From the NCBI GenBank assembly GCA_030427205.1, contig JAUHXC010000001.1:930001-994000 (forward strand): a stretch of DNA of 64,000 nt, in the 5' to 3' direction. The DNA comes from a bacterium. Lineage in GTDB: Bacteria; Myxococcota_A; Bradymonadia; UBA7976; UBA1532. Position 1 is the stretch's first letter. Each line of letters begins with the position of its first letter. Under the pieces are notes generated by a model, which did no database searches, was not told the DNA's origin, and saw only the letters and a program-made list of their open reading frames with translations. This document shows positions 7,811 through 15,854 of the stretch, one piece after another. Made by a program: the position numbers and the translations under genes.

Positions 7811-9049
7811 TCACCCGGGGAAGGCCTCGATGAGGCGGTGCACCTCGGCGTCGGCCAGCACCCGATTGCGGGCCTTGGCTTCGCCGAGGATGTGCGCCGC
7901 CAGCCCCTCGCGGGACTCGACGCCCTGGATCTCGAGCCAGAACTCGACGTTGCTCAGGCCGCTCATGTGGCCGACCTCGATGCGCTGCTGCTTGCCGAAC
8001 TCGCCGGCGGGCACGCCGCTGTAGATCCGGTCGGCCAGCCAGTGATCGCCCTTGCGCTGGGCCTTGATCACCGCCGCGGCGTGCACCCCCGTCGCGGTGC
8101 GGAAGGCGTCGTCGCCCATCACCGGATAGTTGAGCGGGATCGGCCAGCGGCAGGCCTCGCTGACCGTCTGGCACCACTCGACCAGCCGGGTCAGGTCGTT
8201 GTCGATCTCGCCCATCAGCTTGAAGTTGATCAGGATCTGGTCGAGCGCGGCGTTGCCCACCCGCTCGCCGATGCCCAGGGCGGTGCCGTGGATCCGGTCG
8301 GCGCCGAACTCGGCGGCGAAGATCGAGTTGGCCACCGCCAGCCCGCGGTCGTTGTGCCCGTGCCAGTCGATGCCGATCTCTTCGCCGGTGCCCTCGATGA
8401 GGTTGCGGGTCCACCAGATGAGGTTGCGCACCCCGTCGGGGGTCACGTGGCCCACGGTGTCGCACAGGCACAGCCGGGCGGCGCCCTTTTCGATGGCGTT
8501 GAGGAACAGCGGCTGCAGCGTCTCGGGGCGGCTGCGCACGGTGTCCTCGGTGACGAAGGTCACCGGCAGGTTCTCGCGCACGGCGAACTCGATGGCGTCG
8601 CCGCTGAGCTTGAGCAGCCGGTCGAGATCCCAGTTCTCGGCGTACTGCCGGATGGGGCTGGTGCCCAGAAACGCCATCACCTCGATCTCGAGGCCCGTCT
8701 TCTGGCTGATCTCGGCGATCGGGCGGATGTCGTTGATGTGGGTCCGCGCCGCGCAGCTGGGCTTGATGGTCATCTTGTGGGCGACGTGGTGCTCGGCGAG
8801 CGCCGTCACGTCGGCCACCGCCCGCGGCCCGGCCCCCGGCAGCCCGAGGTCGATGGCGTCGATGCCCAGCGCCTCCTCGAGCTCGAGGATCTTGAGCTTG
8901 GCCTCGAGCGGCGGGTCGGTGATCGACGGGCCCTGGATGCCGTCGCGCAGGGTCTCGTCGTAGAACTGCACCGTCGGCGCCAGGGCGGCTCGGCGACCCT
9001 TGAGGTTCCAGTTGTAGATCAGCTCGGCTTCGGCCGGTCGCTTCTTCAT
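7811..9049 (-). CDS. 2-isopropylmalate synthase / citramalate synthase family (DRE-TIM metallolyase)
   Basis: 412 aa. The substrate/metal motif DETLRDGIQGP lies near residue 30 and the second metal motif DWHGHNDRG near residue 235, both diagnostic of the LeuA/CimA/homocitrate synthase family. These enzymes condense acetyl-CoA with a 2-oxo acid. The protein ends soon after the catalytic barrel and accessory helices, so it lacks the C-terminal LeuA allosteric domain (usual LeuA is about 510 aa); feedback inhibition would have to be absent or different. It is followed by the kinase/FGE gene 40 bp on and preceded by an isopropylmalate-dehydrogenase-like gene 80 bp upstream, which fits branched-chain amino-acid or 2-oxo-acid elongation. 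Exact substrate is unresolved. Confidence 0.88.
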   Translation of the reverse strand: MKKRPAEAELIYNWNLKGRRAALAPTVQFYDETLRDGIQGPSITDPPLEAKLKILELEEALGIDAIDLGLPGAGPRAVADVTALAEHHVAHKMTIKPSCAARTHINDIRPIAEISQKTGLEIEVMAFLGTSPIRQYAENWDLDRLLKLSGDAIEFAVRENLPVTFVTEDTVRSRPETLQPLFLNAIEKGAARLCLCDTVGHVTPDGVRNLIWWTRNLIEGTGEEIGIDWHGHNDRGLAVANSIFAAEFGADRIHGTALGIGERVGNAALDQILINFKLMGEIDNDLTRLVEWCQTVSEACRWPIPLNYPVMGDDAFRTATGVHAAAVIKAQRKGDHWLADRIYSGVPAGEFGKQQRIEVGHMSGLSNVEFWLEIQGVESREGLAAHILGEAKARNRVLADAEVHRLIEAFPG

Positions 9050-9129
9050 CGTTCAGTCTCCACTCACCGCAGCGCTCGACTATATCAGGGGCCGCCGATC
9101 GACAGCACCAGGGGTGCGACGGGTTCGCC

Positions 9130-10203
9130 TCACGCCGCCGAGGGCGGCCGCTGCAGCAGGGCGACGAGGGCTTCGCCGACGGCCTCGGTGCCCAGATCGC
9201 CCCCCAGGTCGCGGGTGACCCGGTGGGTCGCCAGCGCCTGCACCACCGCGGCCTCGACGGCCATCGCCGCACGGCCGTGCCCCAGGAACTCCAGCATCTG
9301 GGCCCCGGTGAGCACCATCGCCAGCGGGTTGGCGATGTCTTTGCCGGCCAGCGGCGGCGCGCTGCCGTGCACCGGCTCGAAGAGGCTCACCCGACCGGGG
9401 TGGATGTTGCCGCTCGGCGCCAGCCCCAGGCCGCCGACGAGCTGGGCCGACAGGTCGCTGAGCACGTCCCCGAGCATGTTGCCGGTCACGATGACGTCGA
9501 AGTCCTCCGGCGCGCGCACCAGCTCCATGGCCAGCACGTCGGCGTAGAGGTGGCGGGCGTGGATGTCGGGGTACTCTTCGGCCACCTCGACGAAGGCGTC
9601 CTGCCACAGCCCGTGGGCGAAGCGCAGCACGTTGGCCTTGTCGGCCATGCACACCCGCTTGCGGTCGTTCTCCACCGCCCATTCGAAGGCCGCGCGGATG
9701 ATGCGCTCGACGCCCTTGCGGGTCTGCACCATCTCGTTGATCGCGATCTCGTCGGGCGTGCCCTGCTTGAACCGCCCGCCAGCGCCCACGTAGAGCCCCT
9801 CGGTATTCTCGCGGAAGATCACGAAGTCGAGGTCTTCGGGGGTCTTGTCCTTGAGCGGGGTCAGCGCCGGGTGCAGCAGCCGGGCCGGGCGCAGGTTGAC
9901 GTAGAGGTCGAGCCGGAAGCGCAGCCCGAGCAGGATGTCCTTGGCGTGGGCCATGTCGGGGACCCGCGGGTCGCCGAGCGCGCCGAGGTAGATCGCGTCG
10001 TAGTTGTCCCGGAAGTCCTCGAAGGCCGCCTGGGGCAGGGTCACGCCCTCGGCGAGGTACTTCTCGGCGCCGAAGTCGAACCAGGTGAACTCGAGCGGCA
10101 GCCGGTGCATCTCGGCGACCTTCTCGAGCACCCGCACCCCGACCCGGGCCACTTCGGGGCCGATCCCGTCCCCCGGGATCACCGCGATCCTCTGCGTCGT
10201 CAT
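9130..10203 (-). CDS. 3-isopropylmalate dehydrogenase-family beta-decarboxylating dehydrogenase
   Basis: 357 aa, a normal length for the LeuB/isocitrate/tartrate dehydrogenase family. It begins with the hallmark IAVIPGDGIGPEV, has FRENTEGLYVG in the middle and a C-terminal NAD-binding segment with GNMLGDVLSDL and FEPVHGSAPPLAG. These enzymes oxidise and decarboxylate 2-(R),3-alkyl-malates with NAD(P). With the LeuA-like gene downstream, LeuB activity is the likeliest reading, but homoisocitrate or tartrate dehydrogenase cannot be excluded by eye. ATG 10203 shares a base with the stop of the upstream Ser/Thr kinase (TGATG). Confidence 0.9.
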   Translation of the reverse strand: MTTQRIAVIPGDGIGPEVARVGVRVLEKVAEMHRLPLEFTWFDFGAEKYLAEGVTLPQAAFEDFRDNYDAIYLGALGDPRVPDMAHAKDILLGLRFRLDLYVNLRPARLLHPALTPLKDKTPEDLDFVIFRENTEGLYVGAGGRFKQGTPDEIAINEMVQTRKGVERIIRAAFEWAVENDRKRVCMADKANVLRFAHGLWQDAFVEVAEEYPDIHARHLYADVLAMELVRAPEDFDVIVTGNMLGDVLSDLSAQLVGGLGLAPSGNIHPGRVSLFEPVHGSAPPLAGKDIANPLAMVLTGAQMLEFLGHGRAAMAVEAAVVQALATHRVTRDLGGDLGTEAVGEALVALLQRPPSAA

Positions 10204-11873
10204 CACTCCTCCTCGTCGGCGTCGGCGGGCCCGCGCTTGAGCGCGCCGGCGTACTTCAACATCAGCCGCAGCGCGGCGCGCTCGAACGCGCGCGCCGCCG
10301 ATCGCAGCCGGTCGGCGGCGAGCGCCGCCCGCTGCTCGAAGCGCACCCCGTCTTCCTGCTCTTCGAGCTCGAGCTCGGCGATGTCGCGCTGCAGGTCGGC
10401 CCGCTGCGCCCGCAGCTCGGCGAGGGCTTCGGCGGCCTCGCGCTCGTCTTCCCGGGCGTCGGCGAGGGCTTCGAGCAGCCCCTCGCGCTCTTCGAGCACC
10501 GCGTCGACCCGCCGGCGGTGGTGCTCGAGCATCGGCAGCGAGGTATCGGCCACCGTGCGCCCGGCGACCATGCGCAGCGCGGCGAGCACCCGGCCGTACT
10601 TGTCGTCGGCGCGGGCCACCGCCGAGACCGCCTGGTCGAGCGCGCCGGCGGCCTCGTTCGAGCGGCTCTCCATGCGCATGAGCCCCTGCTTGAGCCGGCG
10701 CAGGCGCCGCTGCAGGCTCTCCCGGTTGGCGATGCGGATGCGGGCGGCGTCGTCGGCCGCCTCGCGCCGGCGGTCGGCCTCGGCCTGCGCGGCGTCGAGC
10801 TCGGCCCGGGCCCGCTTGAGCAGCCCGCCGGCCCGCAGCACCTGCGGCGGCGGCGAGGGCTGCCAGATGTTGGCCACCAGGTGCTCGAGGTTCTCGGCGA
10901 AGAGCCGCCAGTCGCCGGTATGCCCCGGGCCGGGCACCTCGGGCAGCGGCGCCTGCCGGGCGGTCGCCCCCTGAGCGAAGCTGCCCGCCAGCTCGCGGAT
11001 CGCGCGGTCGAGCGCGGCGATCACCGCCTCGGCGCTGCCCGGTCGGTCTTCGCGCCGCTTCTCGAGGCAGTTGTGGATCAACGCCACCAGCGTGCGCGGC
11101 AGGTCGGCGATGAGCCCGTCGATGCGCGGCGGGGCCTCGTTGACGTGGGCCGCGACCACCCGGGTCGGCTCGTCGTGCGGGAAGGGCGGCCGCCCGGCGA
11201 TGAGGTGGTAGAGCACCCCGCCGACGGCATACAGGTCGGTGCGCGGGTCGGGCGGCTCGCCCACCGCCTGCTCCGGCGCGAGGTAGAGCGGCGTGCCCAT
11301 GATGAACAGGCCCGTCGGCTCGTGGGCCCGCTCGGGGTCGTCGGCGGGCAGCGCCAGGATGCCCAGATCGATCAGCTTGACGTGGTCGACGAAGCGCCCG
11401 TCGGCGGTCAGGAAGATGTTCTCCGGCTTGACGTCGCGGTGCACCGCGCCGCGCCGGTGCAGCACCGCCAGCGCCTCGCAGACCTGGCGCATGATGTGGA
11501 TCGCGCGCACCGGCGGCAGCGAGATGATCTCTTCGAGCTCGTCGAAGAGGTCGCGCCCGCGCAAGAGCTCCATCGCCAGCCACGCCCGCCCGTCGGAGAA
11601 GTGGCCCCCGTCGAGGATGCTGACCAGGTGCGGGTGGCGCAGCCCGCGGCCCACGTTCCACTCGGTCTCCATCCGCGAGACCACCGCCGGGGCCTCGGGG
11701 ATGTCGTCCCGGCTGACCTTGACCGCCAGCCGCCGACCCGAGGCGTTGTGGCGCACCTCGAAGACCTCGGCGGTGCTGCCGTCGGCCAGCCGTCGCAGCA
11801 GCGTATAGCCGAAGCGCAGCAGCTCGATGGGGATGTCGGCCCGGGGCTGGCCCGGTTGAGGCAGGTCGCTCAA
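10203..11873 (-). CDS. Ser/Thr protein kinase with C-terminal coiled coil
   Basis: 556 aa. The kinase domain (about 22-290) has catalytic HRDVKPEN near residue 144, a LIDLGI segment in place of DFG-x, and an APE-like YLAPEQ. The glycine loop is degenerate (ADGSTAEV). A long helical region (about 340-540), rich in Glu, Arg, Ala and Leu, looks like a coiled coil. No membrane helix is evident, so it is probably cytoplasmic. Start TTG 11873 is inferred because the first ATG would remove the kinase N-lobe; GAGGA lies 3 nt upstream. It is coupled to the isopropylmalate-dehydrogenase-like gene by a TGATG overlap, an unusual pairing. Confidence 0.88.
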   Translation of the reverse strand: MSDLPQPGQPRADIPIELLRFGYTLLRRLADGSTAEVFEVRHNASGRRLAVKVSRDDIPEAPAVVSRMETEWNVGRGLRHPHLVSILDGGHFSDGRAWLAMELLRGRDLFDELEEIISLPPVRAIHIMRQVCEALAVLHRRGAVHRDVKPENIFLTADGRFVDHVKLIDLGILALPADDPERAHEPTGLFIMGTPLYLAPEQAVGEPPDPRTDLYAVGGVLYHLIAGRPPFPHDEPTRVVAAHVNEAPPRIDGLIADLPRTLVALIHNCLEKRREDRPGSAEAVIAALDRAIRELAGSFAQGATARQAPLPEVPGPGHTGDWRLFAENLEHLVANIWQPSPPPQVLRAGGLLKRARAELDAAQAEADRRREAADDAARIRIANRESLQRRLRRLKQGLMRMESRSNEAAGALDQAVSAVARADDKYGRVLAALRMVAGRTVADTSLPMLEHHRRRVDAVLEEREGLLEALADAREDEREAAEALAELRAQRADLQRDIAELELEEQEDGVRFEQRAALAADRLRSAARAFERAALRLMLKYAGALKRGPADADEEE

Positions 11874-12103
11874 CGGTCCTCGGAGACGGTCGGGTGAAAC
11901 GCGATCGCGCGCGCGACGCAGGACCGAATGGTTAGCACATCCTGCGTCCCGGAGCGATCTTCGCCCCGTCGATCAGCCGCCGCCGCAGGGCACATCCACC
12001 CGACGACGAGGCCGATCGCATACGCCTTTCGCGCACGATCGGCCGGACTGTGTATTCTCGGCCCGCCGGCGCGGCGGCCGGCGACCACTTGCTGGGGGAA
12101 TCG

Positions 12104-14542
12104 ATGCGCATCACGGGAATCGGTCGACTGTGCGGGATGTGGGCGGCGCTGGCCGCGCTGGGCTCGGTGGCCTGCGACGGCGCCGATCCGATCGACGCCG
12201 GCGACATGGCGCTGGTCGACATGACGCCCGACGTCGCCGACGACATCGACGCGGCCCCCGGCGACAGCGATCCGCCCGACGCGGCGCCCACCGGCGTGCT
12301 CGCGGCCGCCGCCGAGCGCGTCGAGTTCGGGCTGGTCGCCGTCGGCGGCGAGGGCACCGCCGAGCTGATCTTGCAGAACGCGGGCCCCGGGCCGGTCGAG
12401 ATCACCGCCTTCGACGGCCTCGACGGCCCGTTCTCCACCAACCGCTCGTTGCCGTTGACCGTACCCGCCGAGGCCGAGCGCACGGTGGTGCTCACCTTCT
12501 CCCCCGAGGCCGAGGGCCCCGTCGAGCGGGCGATCACCGTGGTCTCCGACAGCGCCGGCGCGCCGGTCGCCATCACCCTGGTCGGCGAGGCGGCGGTGCC
12601 CAGCGGCGCGCTGGTGGGCGAAGGGCTCGACTTCGGCACCATCGCCCCGGGTGAGCCGGCGGCCGAGTTCCTCGAGATCCGCAATACGGGCGGGCTGCCG
12701 CTCGACGTCTACGAGGTGGTCGGCGTCGAGCCGCCCTTCACGATCCCCCAGGGTCAGACCCCGACCACCGCCCCGGTCGATCAGAGCGCGCGGGTGCTGG
12801 TGCAGTTCGCGCCCGAAGGGGACGGCGCGTGGCAGAACCCGGTCACCGTGCGCACCGCCGCCGGCGACTTCGAGGCGCTGCTCGTCGGCCGCTCGCTGAC
12901 CCCCGGCGAGCTGGTGCTGACCGGCGTCGAACCCGGCTGGGCGCCGGTGGACGCGCCGCGGCGCATCGTGGTGCACGGCGGCCCGTTCGCCCTCGTGCCC
13001 GACGGCATCCGCGTCGGCGAAGTGGCGCTCGAAGAGGTCGAGCTGATCGACGAGTGGCGGGTCGCGGGCACGCTGCCGGCCGGCGCGATCGAAGAGACGC
13101 CGCTGGGCCCGCAGGACGTGCGGGTCGATCTCGGCGGCGGCTTCGGCGTGCTCTCGGCGAGCCTCATCCGGACCCCGCCGGTGGCGGCGGGCATGATGCT
13201 CGACCTGGGCGCCGACGGCCCGCTGATGGTCGAGCCGGCGGGCAACCCGTGGACGGTCGTCGGCGATCGGCTGCCGGACGGGGTCGAGCTGAACGTGGCC
13301 CCCGGCAGCGTGCTGCTGCTGCCCGCCGGCGGCTTCGAGGTCGCTGGCGTGCTGCGGGCCGGCTCGCCGGAGAACCCCAGCGTCTTCTCGGCGGCGGACT
13401 GCGGCGCCGGCTGGCGCGGGCTGACCCTCGCACCGAACGAGACCGGCAGCACGCTGACCCGGGTCCAGGTGGAGTGCACCGCGGTCGACGCGCCGGCGAT
13501 CACCGTCGACGGGCAGCCGGCCAGCCTGGCGCAGGTGACGGTGCGCGGCGCGGGCGGTGGCTGCGTGGCCATCGAAGGCGCCGCGCCGCTGACCCTGGTG
13601 ACCGGCGAGCTGACCGGCTGCGGAGGCCCGGGCATCACGCTCGGCCCCGAGGCCAGCATCTTCCGCCTGCAAGCCAGCCGCATCCGCGGCGCCGACTGGC
13701 CGGTGACCGGCTTCGCCCACAACTTCGGCCGGCTGCCCATCGGCGCGGGGCACGACTGGCGGGGCAATACCTTCGACGGCATCGGCCTCGGGCCGGGCTT
13801 CGTGGGCGACGTGACCCTGGCCAGCCAGCCGGCCGGCGTGCGCTATCGCATCCGTGAGGTCTTGCGGGTGGCCCGCGGGCTGACCCTGCGGCTCAATACC
13901 GGCGCGCCGCTGGTCATCGACAACCCGATCGAGGTCGAGGGCACGCTGAGCCTGCCCGGGCGCACCCGCCTGCAGGCGGAGGCCGCGGGGCGGATCACGG
14001 TCAGCGACGGCGGCACCTTGAACGTGAGCGCGATGGCCGGCGAGTCGACGGTCATCGAGGCCCGCGCGCCCGAAGGCGAGCCGGCGCCCGGCGGTTGGGG
14101 CGGCGTGCGCATCGAGGCCGGCACGACGCTCTCCGGCGGCCACCTGACCCTGCGCGACGGCGGCGCCGACGGCCCGACGCTCAGCATCGCGGCGAATCAG
14201 GGCGAGTTCCCCGGGCTGGTCGTGCAGGACAGCGCCGACGTCGGCCTGGCGCTGGCGGGCGACATCACCCTGAGCGGGGCGATCTTCGGCGGCAACCCGG
14301 GCGGGATCGTGATCACGGGCGGCGCGGGCAGCATCACCGGCGAGACGGCCGATCCGGCGCCGGCGGTGCGCTTCGCCGAAGGGGTCGACTGCGCCGCATG
14401 GGACACCGCCGAGCTGCTCGACGGCGCCGGGTTGCCGGCCACGGTCGACTGCCCCGCCGGGGGCGAGGGCGAGGGCGAAGGTGAGGGCGAGGGCGAGGGC
14501 GAGGGCGAGGGGGAGGGCGAAGGCGAGCCGCCGATGCCCTGA
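12104..14542 (+). CDS. Large lipoprotein with ASH/HYDIN-like and beta-helix-like regions and a Gly-Glu repeat tail
   Basis: 812 aa. The signal peptide ends in a probable lipobox (GSVAC, Cys about 23), then an Asp/Ala/Pro linker. Two or more ASH/HYDIN-like Ig domains follow (about 70-260; hallmarks VEFGLVAVG and LDFGTIAPGE), then an Ig/IPT-like segment and a right-handed beta-helix-like region (about 370-780). The end is an uninterrupted Gly-Glu dipeptide run before PPMP. Start ATG 12104 follows GGGGGA; an earlier ATG at 12050 lacks this and would bury the signal peptide. Probably an outer-membrane or surface lipoprotein with an adhesive or structural role. It is transcribed divergently from the kinase across about 230 bp. 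Confidence 0.82.
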   Translation: MRITGIGRLCGMWAALAALGSVACDGADPIDAGDMALVDMTPDVADDIDAAPGDSDPPDAAPTGVLAAAAERVEFGLVAVGGEGTAELILQNAGPGPVEITAFDGLDGPFSTNRSLPLTVPAEAERTVVLTFSPEAEGPVERAITVVSDSAGAPVAITLVGEAAVPSGALVGEGLDFGTIAPGEPAAEFLEIRNTGGLPLDVYEVVGVEPPFTIPQGQTPTTAPVDQSARVLVQFAPEGDGAWQNPVTVRTAAGDFEALLVGRSLTPGELVLTGVEPGWAPVDAPRRIVVHGGPFALVPDGIRVGEVALEEVELIDEWRVAGTLPAGAIEETPLGPQDVRVDLGGGFGVLSASLIRTPPVAAGMMLDLGADGPLMVEPAGNPWTVVGDRLPDGVELNVAPGSVLLLPAGGFEVAGVLRAGSPENPSVFSAADCGAGWRGLTLAPNETGSTLTRVQVECTAVDAPAITVDGQPASLAQVTVRGAGGGCVAIEGAAPLTLVTGELTGCGGPGITLGPEASIFRLQASRIRGADWPVTGFAHNFGRLPIGAGHDWRGNTFDGIGLGPGFVGDVTLASQPAGVRYRIREVLRVARGLTLRLNTGAPLVIDNPIEVEGTLSLPGRTRLQAEAAGRITVSDGGTLNVSAMAGESTVIEARAPEGEPAPGGWGGVRIEAGTTLSGGHLTLRDGGADGPTLSIAANQGEFPGLVVQDSADVGLALAGDITLSGAIFGGNPGGIVITGGAGSITGETADPAPAVRFAEGVDCAAWDTAELLDGAGLPATVDCPAGGEGEGEGEGEGEGEGEGEGEGEPPMP
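14461..14528 (+). repeat. GAGGGC hexanucleotide microsatellite in a lipoprotein gene
   Basis: About eleven imperfect copies of GAGGGC (variants GAAGGC, GAGGGG, GAAGGT) encode the Gly-Glu tail. The unit is 6 bp, so gain or loss of copies would change tail length without a frameshift. Confidence 0.9.
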
Positions 14543-14556
14543 CCGGTGCGCGCCCG

Positions 14557-15582
14557 TCAGTCTGCGAGCACCTCGTCGACGGTCGTCGCCGAGAGGACAT
14601 GCTCCGCCCAGCGCTCCAGGGCTTCGACGTCGGCCGCTTCCAGGCGGGCCATCACATGCGGCGGCACGTCGCCGAACCGCAAGCGCAAGAGCTTGACCAG
14701 CATGGTCCGCGCACCGTGGGTTCGTCCTTGTTCGATGCCCTGCTCGATGCCCTGCTCGATGCCTTTGAGCCGCCCCTGCTCTTCGATCCTGTCGGCCAGA
14801 CTCATCAGTGCCTCCGAGTGCCGCGTCGCTGCGCCGCGGGCTGTCTCGACGATCTCGTCGATCTGCAGCCGCTCGCTCGCATCATACAAGTATCTCGCCA
14901 GCACTTCGATCATCGAGCGGGCGTCGGCGTCGTCCATCGCCGCGTCCAGCCGTCGGATCCAGCGGTCGAGGAAGCCCCGCGAATCCTTCTCATCACGCAC
15001 ATAGCGCATGACCATCAACGCGGCGGCGGCCAGCGGGGCGGCGTCGGCGAGCGCGTCGTCGTCGGCTGCCGCGAGGTCGTCGATCACCAACTCCATCGCG
15101 GGCAGGTGCGGGCCGAGCGCCGTCGCGACCTCTGGCGGCAGGTCGAAGATCTCGCTCAGCCGCCGCGGTGCCCGCCAACGGCCGCGCCCTTGATGCACCA
15201 CGATCGGGATGATCGCCGGCAAGCGGCGGGGTGCCCGGCTGTGCTCGGCCTTGTACTCGGCGATGAAGTCGCTCAGCGCCGCGACGCCGTAGGCCAGCAC
15301 CCGGAACGCCATGAGCGGGTCGGGGCGCGACTGATGCTCCACCAACAGAAAGACGAAGGCGCAGCGCCCGGCGCGACCGCGCAGCGGCACCCGGAAGATC
15401 AGATCGGCCCGGCTGCTGCGCAGGTCGTCGTCGATGCGCTCGGTCTCGACCCGCTCGGCGCGGTCGACGTCGAGCGCCGCCACCACCTCGGCGGGCAGCA
15501 GCCGTCGCCAGAGATCGGCGGCCAGATCCGGCCGGCCGAAGACCCGCTTGAAGAACGCATCGTGGATGTCGCGCCCGCTCAT
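14557..15582 (-). CDS. Rpn-family recombination-promoting nuclease / putative transposase
   Basis: 341 aa. The N-terminus (HDAFFKRVFGRPDLAADL) and the segments ADLIFRVPL and FLLVEHQSRPDP fit the PD-(D/E)XK core of the Rpn/YhgA-like family (PF04754). A C-terminal helical tail contains three GIEQ repeats and an LLRLRFGDVP motif typical of the family. Rpn proteins are DNA endonucleases linked to recA-independent recombination and, in recent work, to phage defence. Start ATG 15582 is chosen because the extension upstream lacks any conserved features. The gene is a singleton, convergent with the lipoprotein gene (14-bp gap). No terminal inverted repeats were seen, so it does not look like an intact transposon. 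Confidence 0.88.
   Translation of the reverse strand: MSGRDIHDAFFKRVFGRPDLAADLWRRLLPAEVVAALDVDRAERVETERIDDDLRSSRADLIFRVPLRGRAGRCAFVFLLVEHQSRPDPLMAFRVLAYGVAALSDFIAEYKAEHSRAPRRLPAIIPIVVHQGRGRWRAPRRLSEIFDLPPEVATALGPHLPAMELVIDDLAAADDDALADAAPLAAAALMVMRYVRDEKDSRGFLDRWIRRLDAAMDDADARSMIEVLARYLYDASERLQIDEIVETARGAATRHSEALMSLADRIEEQGRLKGIEQGIEQGIEQGRTHGARTMLVKLLRLRFGDVPPHVMARLEAADVEALERWAEHVLSATTVDEVLAD
14731..14766 (-). repeat. Three 12-bp tandem units (GIEQ) in the Rpn gene
   Basis: Three adjacent copies of a 12-bp unit (plus strand ctcgatgccctg, with small changes at the ends) encode the GIEQ repeats. The unit keeps the reading frame. Short repeats of this kind are common in this family. Confidence 0.85.
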
Positions 15583-15854
15583 CGAGGGAAATAGGGCGCG
15601 AGCGGCGCGAAGTGTCCGTCGGGGCCGCTTTCGGCCGCGGGCCGGTCCCGCCTCCGGGCACGCTGGCCCCCGCCGGCCCCGCACTCATCCGCCTCGGAGG
15701 GTGGCCTGCGGATGCCTCTGGGGGCGCGCGGGCGGCCAGCGGCGGCCCGTTCTGCCGGCGACGAGGGGCGGCGCTCGGGTGCGTGCCGATCGGCCGGCAG
15801 GCGGTCACGGCGGGGCACTCCAGGGCTTGTCGGCGGAGCGGCTCGTGGGCGGCG

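Noticed and set aside
14461..14528. Direct-repeat array resembling a CRISPR
   Set aside because: It is a hexanucleotide microsatellite within a coding frame.
14557..15582. Intact insertion sequence around the Rpn gene
   Set aside because: No terminal inverted repeats or target duplications were found nearby.
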